Numbered from the stretch's first letter, positions 32,667 to 41,549 are shown. The stretch: 41,703 nucleotides of DNA from CAG-273 sp964618105 (GCA_964618105.1 CAZUAJ010000006.1:1-41703); one strand, 5' to 3'. Translations and numbers: made by a program. The notes: generated by a model not told the origin, from the letters alone.

Positions 32667-34238
32667 TTCTAAATATTCATTATATGTAACTTCTTTGTCT
32701 ATAACTTTGTCTGCTTTTATGTCAATAATTCTATTTGCAACTGTTTGTGTTAATTGATGGTCATGTGAAGTAAATAACATATTACCTTTAAATTTTTTCA
32801 TTCCTTCATTAAGTGCTGTTATTGATTCCATATCTAAATGGTTTGTTGGCTCATCAAATATTAAAAAGTTTGCTCCTGATAACATCATTTTTGAAAGTAC
32901 ACATCTAACTTTTTCTCCACCAGATATTACATTTACTTTTTTAAGTGCTTCTTCTCCTGAGAATAACATTCTCCCTAAAAAGCTTCTTACATAAGTTTCG
33001 TCTGGATCTTTTGAGTATTGTCTTAACCAGTCCGTTATTGATAAGTCTGACTCAAATAAATAATTATTATCTTTTGGAAAATAACTTGATGTTATTGTTG
33101 TTCCCCATACTACTTCACCTTCGTCTGGTTCAATTTCTCCAGCAATTATTTGAAATAATACAGTTTTTGCATTTTCATTATCTGCAATAAAAGCTATTTT
33201 ATCATTTTGTTTTACTGTAAATGATATATTATTTAATATTTTTTCTCCATTTATTGTTTTAGATATATTTTTAACATGTAAAATTTCTTTACCTGGCTCT
33301 CTGTCTGGTTTAAAGTCTACATATGGGTATCTTCTGTTTGATGGTTTTATTTCGTCTAATTCTATTTTTTCTAATGATTTTTTACGTGATGTTGCTTGTT
33401 TTGATTTTGAAGCATTTGCACTAAATCTTGCAATAAAGTCTTGTAATTCTTTAATTTTTTCTTCTTTCTTTTTATTGGCATCTTTCATTTGTTTTAGTGC
33501 AAGTTGGCTTGATTCATACCAAAAATCATAGTTGCCTGGGTAAACTTTAATTTTTCCAAAGTCTACATCTGCAATGTGTGTACAAACTTTGTTTAAGAAG
33601 TATCTATCATGTGATACTACAATAACTGTGTTTTCAAAGTTTATTAAAAATTCTTCAAGCCAGTTAATACTTTTTAAATCCAAGTCGTTTGTAGGCTCGT
33701 CTAGTAATAATATATCTGGGTTTCCAAATAATGCTTGTGCTAATAATACTTTTACTTTATCTTTTGCTTCTAAGTTACTCATTAGCTCATAATGTTTTTC
33801 TGGTACAATTCCTAAATCGTTTAATAATACTGCTGCATCTGACTCTGCATTCCAACCATCTAGCTCTGCAAAACGTTCTTCTAGTTTACCTGCTTTCATT
33901 CCATCTTCTTCTGAAAAATCTGGTTTTGAATATATTGCATCTTTTTCTTTCATTATTTGATATAATTCAGTATTTCCCATAATAACTGTATCCATAACAG
34001 TATATTCTTCAAATGCAAAGTGGTCTTGTTTTAAAACAGAAAGTCTTTCTGTTTTTTCTTTTGTTACTTCACCTTTACTTGGTTCAAGCTCTCCTGATAG
34101 CACTTTTAAAAATGTTGATTTTCCAGCACCATTTGCACCTATTATTCCATAACAACAACCTTTATTAAATTTTATATTTACATCTTCAAATAGAGTTCTT
34201 TTACCGAATCTAATTGTTACACCGCTAGTTGTAAGCAT
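32637..34238 (-). CDS. ABC-F ATPase (YkpA/EttA-like), tail replaced by a repeat
   Basis: A 533-residue soluble protein with two ATPase domains and a charged linker, as in ribosome-acting ABC-F factors. Domain 1 has Walker A GANGAGKST and Walker B LLLDEPTNDLD, but its signature region (SNLEAKDK) has lost LSGGE. Domain 2 has an intact ISGGEKVR signature and LIFDEPTNHLD, but a degraded Walker A (ADNENAKT). So one composite ATP site is complete and the other is not. The last nine residues, CQFLGRSFN, and the TGA stop are encoded by the foldback repeat, so the native end was lost. It starts at ATG 34238 after AAGGAGGAG. Its likely role is translation; antibiotic protection cannot be told from the sequence. 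Confidence 0.92.
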   Translation of the reverse strand: MLTTSGVTIRFGKRTLFEDVNIKFNKGCCYGIIGANGAGKSTFLKVLSGELEPSKGEVTKEKTERLSVLKQDHFAFEEYTVMDTVIMGNTELYQIMKEKDAIYSKPDFSEEDGMKAGKLEERFAELDGWNAESDAAVLLNDLGIVPEKHYELMSNLEAKDKVKVLLAQALFGNPDILLLDEPTNDLDLKSINWLEEFLINFENTVIVVSHDRYFLNKVCTHIADVDFGKIKVYPGNYDFWYESSQLALKQMKDANKKKEEKIKELQDFIARFSANASKSKQATSRKKSLEKIELDEIKPSNRRYPYVDFKPDREPGKEILHVKNISKTINGEKILNNISFTVKQNDKIAFIADNENAKTVLFQIIAGEIEPDEGEVVWGTTITSSYFPKDNNYLFESDLSITDWLRQYSKDPDETYVRSFLGRMLFSGEEALKKVNVISGGEKVRCVLSKMMLSGANFLIFDEPTNHLDMESITALNEGMKKFKGNMLFTSHDHQLTQTVANRIIDIKADKVIDKEVTYNEYLECQFLGRSFN

Positions 34239-34468
34239 TGCTTCTCCTCCTTGTTTTTTACATACTTTGTTATTATACCATATTTTTATTTAAATTCTAT
34301 ATTTGTTCCAGTTTTTCTCTTGATTTTTTTAATTTTATTATATATTCATTTTTTATTTTTTATATACACAATATTTAATAATCCATATTTCCTTTTTTGC
34401 TCTTTTCTACTTACTAAATTTTTACACTCCTATTATATTCTAGTATTAGTATATTTTCAAGTATTTTT

Positions 34469-34533
34469 AAAATTATGATTCTGGGGACCAGGTAAAAAAT
34501 CATGTTTTACTCCGTCCCCAGAATCATAATTTT
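34469..34533. repeat. Second GGGGAC-type palindrome
   Basis: Perfect 20-bp arms ending in GGGGAC (34469-34488) and starting with GTCCCC (34514-34533), with an inner GTAAAA/TTTTAC stem in the loop. It shares the GGGGAC core with the 32494 repeat but little else. It touches the stop codon of the DUF378 gene and may now serve as its terminator. Confidence 0.85.
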
Positions 34534-34720
34534 ATCTATCAAATAATAACTTTATTGCCCATAAACCAGAAATGCCAACAAGTGTATAAATTATTCTGCT
34601 TAATACTGACATTACTCCAAATATTGCATCAACTAAATTAAAATTAAATATTCCTATTAATCCCCAGTTAATAGCACCAATAATGACAAGTATTAATGCA
34701 ATTGTATCTATAACCTTCAT
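34532..34720 (-). CDS. DUF378 small membrane protein (YuzA-like)
   Basis: A 62-residue protein with two membrane helices and the DUF378 pattern (LILVIIGAINWGLIG, then IYTLVGISGLWAI). The family is widespread in Firmicutes, of unknown function, and always near this length. GGGAGGATTTTTT precedes the ATG. It stands alone, with the GGGGAC palindrome at its stop codon. The stretch 34239-34468 upstream of ABC-F is AT-rich without a supported gene. Confidence 0.9.
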   Translation of the reverse strand: MKVIDTIALILVIIGAINWGLIGIFNFNLVDAIFGVMSVLSRIIYTLVGISGLWAIKLLFDR

Positions 34721-34836
34721 TAAAAAATCCTCCCTTAAAATTAATTTTAAAATTTTTCATTATTAAGTATATGTATTTTTACACTTTTAATTCTAAATTA
34801 ATTTTCCATTAAAGGAAGTTTTTTCTAATTAAATAT

Positions 34837-35787
34837 TTATTTTAGCATATCTCTTTTATTAAGCCACATTGTTGCAATTACTGAAACTATTATAGATGCT
34901 ATAATTAATATTACAAATCCATAAGGGCTATTTTGTAAAGGGACTGCTACGTTCATTCCCCAAAAACTTGCAATCATTGTTGGTAATGAAAGTATAATTG
35001 TAATTGATGTTAAAAATTTCATTACTATATTTAAATTATTGGAAATAATTGAAGCATAAGCATCCATTGTTCCATTTAGAATATCATTATATATTTTTGC
35101 CATTTCAATTGCTTGTTTGTTTTCAATAATAGCATCTTCTAATATATCCTCATCTTCTTCATATAGTTTTATTATCTTTCCACGCATTGTTTTTTCCATT
35201 ACAATTTCATTCGATTTTAAAGAAGTTGTAAAATATATCAAACTTTTTTCTAAATTTAATAATTTTAATAATGCTTTGTTTTTCATTGAATTTTTTAAAA
35301 TTGATTCTGCAATTTCTGTTTCTTTATTAATTTTTTTAAGTAATTGTAAATATAATGCTGCATTACTATATAATATTTGTAGCAAAAATCTACTTTTTTT
35401 GTATGTAATAATATTTTTCATATTATTTTTTGTTAAATCTTGAATAATATTATTTTCTTTTAGTGATACTGTAATTAAATAATCATCTCTAACAAATATT
35501 ATACCAATTGGCATTGTTGTATATATTAGTGAGTCTCCTTCTCTTTCCCTTATTGGAATATCTATAATAAATAATGTTGTATTGTCGTCTTCTTCTACGT
35601 CAATTCTGGCTTTTTCTTCATTATCTAATGCATAACGAATAAAATCTTGATTTATTTTTAAATTATTACAAACATCAATAATTTCATCTTCGGTCGGAGC
35701 TATCATGTTAATCCAATTTCCTTTTTCATATTTAGTTGTTTTTTCTGTTTTGTTTGTTTCTAAATTTGTTTTATACATTTCTAACAT
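34837..35787 (-). CDS. corA: CorA-like divalent cation transporter
   Basis: A 316-residue protein of the CorA Mg2+/Co2+ transporter family. The long N-terminal cytoplasmic part (about 1-250) is followed by two C-terminal membrane helices with the GMN signature in SFWGMNVAVP, then IILIIASIIVSVIATM and a short basic tail. It forms a pentameric channel in known members. I use the ATG at 35787, preceded by AAGGGGTG; the open frame continues 37 codons upstream into a terminator region and is not used. It is monocistronic. Confidence 0.93.
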   Translation of the reverse strand: MLEMYKTNLETNKTEKTTKYEKGNWINMIAPTEDEIIDVCNNLKINQDFIRYALDNEEKARIDVEEDDNTTLFIIDIPIREREGDSLIYTTMPIGIIFVRDDYLITVSLKENNIIQDLTKNNMKNIITYKKSRFLLQILYSNAALYLQLLKKINKETEIAESILKNSMKNKALLKLLNLEKSLIYFTTSLKSNEIVMEKTMRGKIIKLYEEDEDILEDAIIENKQAIEMAKIYNDILNGTMDAYASIISNNLNIVMKFLTSITIILSLPTMIASFWGMNVAVPLQNSPYGFVILIIASIIVSVIATMWLNKRDMLK

Positions 35788-35847
35788 AATGTTTTCACCC
35801 CTTCGTTTTTTATTATACCATAAATAAATTAAAAATAAAATATAAAA

Positions 35848-35875
35848 AAACAACTCAAGTTTCCTTGAGTTGTTT
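35848..35875 (-). terminator. Terminator of the small membrane protein gene
   Basis: AAACAACTCAAG and CTTGAGTTGTTT form a perfect 12-bp stem with a four-base loop; the T run follows on the minus strand. Confidence 0.9.
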
Positions 35876-35881
35876 GATTTC

Positions 35882-36205
35882 TTACTCTTGATCATCATCC
35901 TGTGGTATGTTGTTACTTTCTTTTATTCTTTTTCCAAGTAACACAGCCCATGCAGTTGTACAAAGTACTGCTAAAATTGCTTTTATTACTGAACGATAAC
36001 ATTCAGTATTTTGAGTAAGCCCTTCATTTAATAGCTTAATTACACATAAAATGGCATAAGCTACTCCTACTACAACATAAGTCATTATAACCCATTTGCG
36101 TTCTTCATTCAACGAAGAAAAAAAGGCTATTGTTACTAAAATGATAATAATTATCATTTCATAAGTAAGTAACCGTTCATAAGGGATGTTTTGTAAGAAA
36201 TTCAT
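35882..36205 (-). CDS. Small membrane protein of unknown function
   Basis: A 107-residue protein with three hydrophobic segments (about residues 14-30, 38-60 and 72-92) and a charged, acidic C terminus ending in DDDQE. No recognised motif. TAGGAGGAAGGAATATG gives a strong ribosome site. It is a single gene with its own terminator. Confidence 0.75.
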   Translation of the reverse strand: MNFLQNIPYERLLTYEMIIIIILVTIAFFSSLNEERKWVIMTYVVVGVAYAILCVIKLLNEGLTQNTECYRSVIKAILAVLCTTAWAVLLGKRIKESNNIPQDDDQE

Positions 36206-36291
36206 ATTCCTTCCTCCTAAATTTTTAGTAATACAAAATTTTTATTGTGAACTAACTTTCATGTTAGTAATAATGAGGAAATATATGTAAA

Positions 36292-36307
36292 ATAGGTTAA
36301 AACCTAT
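36292..36307. promoter_or_regulatory. 16-bp dyad upstream of the small membrane protein gene
   Basis: ATAGGTT-AA-AACCTAT lies about 90 bases upstream of the start of the 36205 gene, near an AT-rich promoter-like stretch. It may be an operator; nothing else supports it. Confidence 0.35.
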
Positions 36308-36375
36308 ATAATGTATTCTACCATATTTTACTTAAAAATGCAAAAAAAGAACTCTTTTTAACGAGAATTCTTTGT

Positions 36376-36451
36376 TGGTGCGTCATAGAGGAGTCGAACC
36401 TCCGACCATCAGATTAAGAGTCTGCTGCTCTACCAACTGAGCTAATGACGC
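36376..36451 (-). tRNA. tRNA-Lys (CUU)
   Basis: A 76-nt tRNA with encoded CCA, acceptor GCGTCAT/ATGACGC, anticodon loop CTCTTAA (anticodon CTT) and normal D and T loops. Confidence 0.95.
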
Positions 36452-36535
36452 ATATATAACTAACTTTAATTATTATACGGCTGCATTATCTATTTTGTCA
36501 AGAGTTAGTTAATTTTTATATGCTATTTTTACTAA

Positions 36536-37396
36536 TTAATTATTTGCTTTATTACTTAATTTGTTGGCAATTTTAGCAAATTGCTCTATTGTAAGACTCT
36601 CACCTCTTACATTTTCATTTAAATTTAATTCTTGAATTATTTTCTTTATTTTTTCTTTTGATGCAATTCCAGAATTTGATAATCCATTTAACAATGTTTT
36701 TCTTCTTTGCATAAAACTTGCTTTTATTATTTTGAAAAATAGTTGTTCATTTTCTAGTTCTACAGGTGGAGTATTTCTTATACTTAAATTTATTACTTCA
36801 GAATTTACTTTTGGTTCTGGTACAAATGATGTGTTTGGTACTGTTAAAACTTCTCTTGCTTCTGCATAATAATATACACAATATGTAATTGCACCTGTAT
36901 TTTTTCCACCAGGAATTTCTGTTAATCTATCTGCAACTTCTTTTTGTATCATAACTGTTATACTTTCTATTTTTAGTTTTTCTTCTAGTAATTTCATTAT
37001 TATCGGTGTTGTAATATAATATGGTAAATTTGCAACTATTTTAACTGTATAGTTTTGTGCATTTTCGTTTTTTATTAAATTATTTAAATCAACTTTTAAT
37101 ATATCTTCATTTATAATTTTAAAATTATTATATAGTGCAAATCTATCATTTAATATTTTTAGCATTTTTGTGTCTAATTCTATTGCAATTACTTTTCCTG
37201 CTTTTTCTACTAATTTACTTGTTAGTGTTCCTAAACCAGGGCCAATTTCTATTACAAAATCATTTTTATTTATTTGTGCTGATTTTACAATGTTTTCAAT
37301 CACATTTTCATCAATTAAAAAGTTTTGCCCTAAATCTTTATTTGCACTTATATTATATTTTTTCATTAAAAACTTAGTTTCATCATAAATGTTCAT
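36536..37396 (-). CDS. rsmA: 16S rRNA dimethyladenosine transferase RsmA (KsgA)
   Basis: A 286-residue methyltransferase that dimethylates two adjacent adenines near the 3' end of 16S rRNA, a late step in small-subunit assembly. Motifs: DLGQNFLID, VIEIGPGLGTLTSKL (SAM loop), VIAIELD, ANLPYYITTPII (catalytic NLPY) and the C-terminal SFMQRRKTLLNGLS. Length and order are normal. It stops 84 bases before tRNA-Lys on the same strand and follows the VanW gene after a hairpin. Confidence 0.97.
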   Translation of the reverse strand: MNIYDETKFLMKKYNISANKDLGQNFLIDENVIENIVKSAQINKNDFVIEIGPGLGTLTSKLVEKAGKVIAIELDTKMLKILNDRFALYNNFKIINEDILKVDLNNLIKNENAQNYTVKIVANLPYYITTPIIMKLLEEKLKIESITVMIQKEVADRLTEIPGGKNTGAITYCVYYYAEAREVLTVPNTSFVPEPKVNSEVINLSIRNTPPVELENEQLFFKIIKASFMQRRKTLLNGLSNSGIASKEKIKKIIQELNLNENVRGESLTIEQFAKIANKLSNKANN

Positions 37397-37458
37397 ATTT
37401 TTTCTCCCATATTTAATAATTATATTATAGTATATAAGCCAAACTTTTAAAAGTCAAT

Positions 37459-37485
37459 AAAAGCACCAGTATTTTTGGTGCTTTT
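37459..37485. terminator. Terminator between the VanW gene and rsmA
   Basis: AAAAGCACCA and TGGTGCTTTT form a perfect 10-bp stem with a seven-base loop, 21 bases after the stop of the VanW gene. Confidence 0.85.
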
Positions 37486-37505
37486 TCTGCAATACAACTT
37501 TATTG

Positions 37506-39347
37506 TTATGTAGTTGTCTCATTGTTTACTATAGTATTTTCACTCGTTGTATTAGTTTCTATTGTTGAATTAGGTACTTCAGTATTTGTTGTTGGCGTTG
37601 TCTCTACTGGTTTAGTTGTTTTTTTAGTTCCTCTTCTTACTATTCTATTTCTAGAGTTATAAGTATCTTTTGAAAGCAAAGTAGTAGAAATTACTTTTCC
37701 GTTTTTCTTTAGTATTTTATATCCTTCACTTCTACAACCTGTTATTGCAGATTGCTCTTCAACTTCCTTTCCTTCTTCTAGTGTTATGTCTTCTTTGTAT
37801 ATAGTAGTAGGATTAATATATGAAATAACTTTTGATTGAATAACTACTTCATATTCATTTTCTTCTTTTATTCCATATATTGAAACTTTACATACTCCAC
37901 CACTTGCAGATGCTACTAACTTTATAGGGTACTTTCTAGTGTTTTTAAATACAAAATCTAAACTTCCATAATAAACTGTTGCATCTCTACTTGCAGCTAC
38001 ATACCCTGTTGTAAACATGTGATTACTTCTTTCTACAATTTTTAGGTTTGCAAGTAGTGCCGTATTATATATTGTTGAAGAAACTTGACAAACTCCGCCT
38101 CCAACATCTGGTACAATTTTTCCACCTATATAAGCAGTTCCTTCTTTAAATCCTGCTTCTATTGTTCTTGAACCAACTATAGTGTTAAATGAAAAATTTT
38201 CTCCTGGCATTATAACTGTTCCATTAACTTTTTTAGCTGCTAATTTTATATTTACATTTCTATTATAGTCACTTGCATCAAACCTAGTTGAAAAAGTTGA
38301 AATTAAATCTGGAAATGCTTCTTCTCCTAAATTTGCAATAGTTTTCTTTGGTTTTGTTACTTTTAAAGGTATTTCGTATTCTTGTTTATCTTCTTTTATA
38401 ATTTTTTCTGCTTCTTCTATAGAAATTTTGAAATCAACACCATTAACTTCTGTATGAACTACTGTTGGATTTTTTGATACATAAGCATCCTGTGCTTCTT
38501 TATATATTTCATCATGTATTTTTTGTATATCAATTTTGCTTGGTTCTTTGTATTCTACTGGAATTTCTATTTCTTGATAATTCGTATGAATATTTGTTAG
38601 TTGTTCTTTTATTTTTTGTTTTAATTCGTCTGTTTTTATACTATACCCTGCTTTTCCTCTTACTATTATTAATTTTTCTTTTTCTATATAATAGCTATTT
38701 TCAACAATAGCATCTTGCATTTTTGAGTTTATATCTTTGATGGTATTTGATAATAGCTCTTCATCTAAATATAATTGTGGTACAATATCTTTTTTAAACA
38801 ATTTTGTAAATAAAATTTGATAATTATTTACAATAATATTTCCACTTCTTCCTATGTTATAAGCTTCTTTTATAGCATTATCTATATCAAATTTTGTATT
38901 AAAAGTATTGGCAGTTACAGTAGTTTCACTTTTTTCCCTTTTTAAAACTATATTATTATTTTCGTCTTTAAATCTTTCTTCTATTGCACTATTAACTTTG
39001 TTTGTTGCTTCTTCTATTGATAAATTTGAAATGTCTATCCCTAAAATAGAAATTTTGTCCAATATTTTATTGTTATTCATATTTAACAAAGCAAAAATAA
39101 TTGAAAATACCATAATTGTCAAAATACTAATTAACAATATAACTATAGTTTTAACTTTACTTTTACTTTCTTTTTCTTTAACTTCTGTTTGTTTAATTTC
39201 TTCTTTTGTTTCTTCAATATTTTTTTCTTTTTGAATTTCATTGTTTGTTTCTTGATTTTTATTTTCTAAATTATTTTTTTCTTCATTTACACTTATTTCA
39301 TTATTTTTTTCTAATTCTTGATTATTTAAATTTTCTTGCTCTTGCAT
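37506..39347 (-). CDS. VanW-domain cell-envelope protein
   Basis: A 613-residue protein. Residues 1-65 are a Glu/Asn/Lys-rich cytoplasmic tail, residues 68-92 a membrane helix, and the rest is outside. Residues about 100-330 match the putative peptidoglycan-binding repeats found before VanW (ILGIDISNLSIEEA, NPTVVHTEVNGVDFKIS). Residues about 345-490 are VanW (FSTRFDASDYNRNVNIKLAA, GENFSFN, GGGVCQVSSTIYNTALLA, SRDATVYYG). A G5-like segment and a Thr/Asn/Glu-rich tail follow. The domain occurs near vancomycin-resistance genes but is common in Firmicutes without such a role. GAGGGGAAAA precedes the ATG. It is divergent from the S24 regulator. Confidence 0.92.
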   Translation of the reverse strand: MQEQENLNNQELEKNNEISVNEEKNNLENKNQETNNEIQKEKNIEETKEEIKQTEVKEKESKSKVKTIVILLISILTIMVFSIIFALLNMNNNKILDKISILGIDISNLSIEEATNKVNSAIEERFKDENNNIVLKREKSETTVTANTFNTKFDIDNAIKEAYNIGRSGNIIVNNYQILFTKLFKKDIVPQLYLDEELLSNTIKDINSKMQDAIVENSYYIEKEKLIIVRGKAGYSIKTDELKQKIKEQLTNIHTNYQEIEIPVEYKEPSKIDIQKIHDEIYKEAQDAYVSKNPTVVHTEVNGVDFKISIEEAEKIIKEDKQEYEIPLKVTKPKKTIANLGEEAFPDLISTFSTRFDASDYNRNVNIKLAAKKVNGTVIMPGENFSFNTIVGSRTIEAGFKEGTAYIGGKIVPDVGGGVCQVSSTIYNTALLANLKIVERSNHMFTTGYVAASRDATVYYGSLDFVFKNTRKYPIKLVASASGGVCKVSIYGIKEENEYEVVIQSKVISYINPTTIYKEDITLEEGKEVEEQSAITGCRSEGYKILKKNGKVISTTLLSKDTYNSRNRIVRRGTKKTTKPVETTPTTNTEVPNSTIETNTTSENTIVNNETTT

Positions 39348-39458
39348 TTTTTTCCCCTCTTAATATAATATATACTTGTGTATAAAACAATATTACCATA
39401 ATGTAATTTATTTTACAACATAAAATATGTCAAAATTTATATTTTTTTGCATTTTTAT

Positions 39459-39497
39459 ACTAGACAAGTTTTTCTTTTTTTTATATAATACTTGTAG
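39459..39497 (+). promoter_or_regulatory. Promoter with flanking inverted repeat (autoregulatory operator candidate)
   Basis: TAGACA (39461-39466), a 17-base spacer and TATAAT (39484-39489). CTAGACAAGT overlaps the -35 box and its near-complement ACTTGTAG (39490-39497) begins right after the -10 box. A dimer bound to both would block the promoter, as expected for the regulator that follows. Confidence 0.65.
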
Positions 39498-39522
39498 AAA
39501 ATATTGTAAAAGAGGTATTATT

Positions 39523-40095
39523 ATGCTAGGTAATATGATTTCATATATACGTAAAGAAAAAAAACTTACAAAAGCTGGTATTGCAAATGGTACAAATATT
39601 AATACTGGTCATCTAACACATATTGAAAAAGGTGAAAGAAATCCCAGCCATAAAGTATTAAGAAATATGTGTAAAGCAATAGGAATTCCTTATCGTCCAT
39701 TAATGTATACTTATGATAAAGAACTTACTGAAGAACAATTAGCATATAAGGTTGTTTCTCACATTCCTTATGACAAAATACCTACTTTTGATTTATTAGG
39801 TAGCTTAATAGATTGTCCTGTAAATGTACCAGGGGCATCAATTGCAGTTAAAATAAACGATACATCTATGGAGCCTAAATTAAAAAAGGATTCTTATGCA
39901 TATATTGAGTTTAATACTCCTTTAGATAATAGGGATATTGGATTGTTTAGTTATAATGATAAACTTTTAATACGTAAATTTATTATTCGTAGGGATGGTT
40001 TGGTTTTAAGAGCAGAAGATAAAGAAATTCCAGATATCTGCTTAGATCCTAAAGAAAAATTTTATATTGTTGGTAAAGTGGTAGGTTCTACTTAA
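39523..40095 (+). CDS. XRE repressor with S24 (LexA/CI-like) peptidase domain
   Basis: A 190-residue regulator. Residues 4-60 are an XRE helix-turn-helix (ISYIRKEKKLTKAGIANGT, NTGHLTHIEKGERNPS). Residues about 100-190 are an S24 domain with the catalytic Ser-Lys pair S115 (DTSMEP) and K152 (LLIRKF). No Ala-Gly or Cys-Gly cleavage site is evident in the linker, so it may not self-cleave. Such proteins control stress or mobile genes. The ATG at 39523 follows AGAGGT; the 32 upstream codons run through the promoter and are excluded. It probably represses its own promoter and perhaps the VanW gene. Confidence 0.9.
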   Translation: MLGNMISYIRKEKKLTKAGIANGTNINTGHLTHIEKGERNPSHKVLRNMCKAIGIPYRPLMYTYDKELTEEQLAYKVVSHIPYDKIPTFDLLGSLIDCPVNVPGASIAVKINDTSMEPKLKKDSYAYIEFNTPLDNRDIGLFSYNDKLLIRKFIIRRDGLVLRAEDKEIPDICLDPKEKFYIVGKVVGST

Positions 40096-40118
40096 ATTAA
40101 AAAATTTGTCAAAAATAC

Positions 40119-40146
40119 TTGCATTATATTTTTTTTATATTATAAT
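40119..40146 (+). promoter_or_regulatory. Promoter of the starch-binding-like gene
   Basis: TTGCAT (40119-40124), a 16-base spacer and TATAAT (40141-40146), followed by AAGGAGAAG and the ATG at 40189. Confidence 0.7.
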
Positions 40147-40188
40147 ATTAAATTAGTTAACAAGAGATAAATACAAGGAGAAGTTTAA

Positions 40189-40647
40189 ATGGAATTAGTT
40201 AAAAATATTTTTTTTAATACAGATAAATTAGTTGAAAATTCAAAAATAAAAATTTCTTATGCAGGAAAGCTTTTTCAGAATAATTCTGAAGAAGTATATA
40301 TTCATTATGGTTTTGGACTTAATTGGGATAACATAAATGAAATAAAAATGGAGAAAACTGAACTTGGTTTTCAAGCTGAAATTGATTTAATTTCTAGTGA
40401 ATCTTTTAATTTTTGTTTTAGAAATTCTAATAATGATTGGGACAACAATGATGGAGAAAATTATATTTTTCCTATTGAAAAAGTAGAACTTTCTTTAGTT
40501 TTAAAAGAAAATTCATTTTTATCAAATCCTAGAAAATTAAGAAAATCATATATTTGGAGTAAAAAGGTACGTTTAGCAGTATATAAAATTATTACATATT
40601 TACCTAAATTAATTTCAGGAAATTACAAAAGAAAAGTTGCAGAATAA
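40189..40647 (+). CDS. Cytoplasmic CBM25/53-like carbohydrate-binding protein
   Basis: A 152-residue protein without a signal peptide. Residues about 15-105 resemble starch-binding modules of the CBM25/53 type (VYIHYGFGLNWDNINEI, FNFCFRNSNNDWDNNDGENY). The WDNN.G.NY loop usually contacts glucan. The C-terminal 45 residues are basic and helical and could bind nucleic acid or membrane. A cytoplasmic module of this kind might bind glycogen-like storage polymer. It has its own promoter and terminator. The fold call is moderately firm; the role is inferred. Confidence 0.72.
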   Translation: MELVKNIFFNTDKLVENSKIKISYAGKLFQNNSEEVYIHYGFGLNWDNINEIKMEKTELGFQAEIDLISSESFNFCFRNSNNDWDNNDGENYIFPIEKVELSLVLKENSFLSNPRKLRKSYIWSKKVRLAVYKIITYLPKLISGNYKRKVAE

Positions 40648-40668
40648 TATCCTTTTTTTTCTTTTTTT

Positions 40669-40700
40669 AATAGCGAAACTATTTTGTAGTTCGCTATTTT
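40669..40700. terminator. Bidirectional terminator, CBM-like / fabG-like
   Basis: AATAGCGAAACTA pairs with TAGTTCGCTATT (one bulged base), flanked by T runs on both strands, between convergent genes. Confidence 0.85.
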
Positions 40701-40701
40701 A

Positions 40702-41457
40702 TTATATGTACCATCCACCATTAATGGAAATTATTTGACCTGTTGTATATTCATCTTCAATAAGCCATTTTATACATTTTGCAATATCTATTGATTTTCC
40801 TATTTTATTTAATGGTATTTGTTCTTTTATTTCATTTAATTCATCATTACTTAAATTTTTATTCATGTCTGTCTCTATTATACCTGGTGCAATTGCATTT
40901 ACTCTTATATTCGAAAGTCCAACTTCTTTTGCTAAAGCTTTTGTCATTCCATTTACAGCTGCTTTTGTTGTAGAATATGCTACCTCACAAGAAGCCCCAG
41001 TTTCTCCCCAAATTGAAGATATATTTATAATACAACCACTTTTATTTGGTATCATATATTTTAAAGCTTGCTGCGTACAATAAAACATTGAATTTAAATT
41101 AACATTTATTATTTCATTCCATTCGTTTTCTGTTATTTCTGTAAATAGTCCTTCCTTTGATATTCCAGCATTATTTATTAATACATCTATTCTTCCAAAT
41201 TTATTTATTGCAAAATCTATTAATTCTTTTGAATCTTTTATTTTTGAGATGTCTGCTTTTATTATTTCAATATTTTTATCATTATTTAATAATTCTTTTT
41301 TTATCATCTCGGCTTGTTCTTTTGAATTATTATAATTTAAAATTACATTATAATTTTCGTTTGCTAGTAGCTTTACAATTTCAGCTCCTATTCCTCTTGA
41401 GCTGCCTGTTACTACAACTACTTTATTTGCTATATTTACTTCTTTTTTTTCTTCCAT
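40702..41457 (-). CDS. fabG: FabG-like short-chain dehydrogenase/reductase
   Basis: A 251-residue SDR enzyme close to 3-oxoacyl-ACP reductases. It has the NADPH loop TGSSRGIG, NNAGIS, the Ser of INISSIWGE, YSTTKAA (Tyr and Lys) and NAIAPGIIETDM. It would reduce a 3-keto group on an acyl chain or related substrate. It is alone and not among fatty-acid genes, so the substrate may be another one; the symbol is by similarity only. AAAGGAGCAAATTT precedes the ATG. Confidence 0.88.
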   Translation of the reverse strand: MEEKKEVNIANKVVVVTGSSRGIGAEIVKLLANENYNVILNYNNSKEQAEMIKKELLNNDKNIEIIKADISKIKDSKELIDFAINKFGRIDVLINNAGISKEGLFTEITENEWNEIINVNLNSMFYCTQQALKYMIPNKSGCIINISSIWGETGASCEVAYSTTKAAVNGMTKALAKEVGLSNIRVNAIAPGIIETDMNKNLSNDELNEIKEQIPLNKIGKSIDIAKCIKWLIEDEYTTGQIISINGGWYI

Positions 41458-41515
41458 TATTTAAATTTGCTCCTTTATATGTTTGTGTTAATGAATGGCA
41501 GTTATAATAAAACAA

Positions 41516-41549
41516 AGAACTAGGCAAGTTATACAACAAACCTAGTTCT
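41516..41549 (-). terminator. Terminator of the tRNA-Glu/tRNA-Thr transcript
   Basis: AGAACTAGG and CCTAGTTCT form a perfect stem; on the minus strand it is followed by TTTGTTTT, eight bases after the tRNA-Thr 3' end. Confidence 0.8.

Noticed and set aside
37506..39347. VanW gene as vancomycin resistance
   Set aside because: No vanA/B, vanH or vanX genes are near; VanW domains are common in Firmicutes without resistance.
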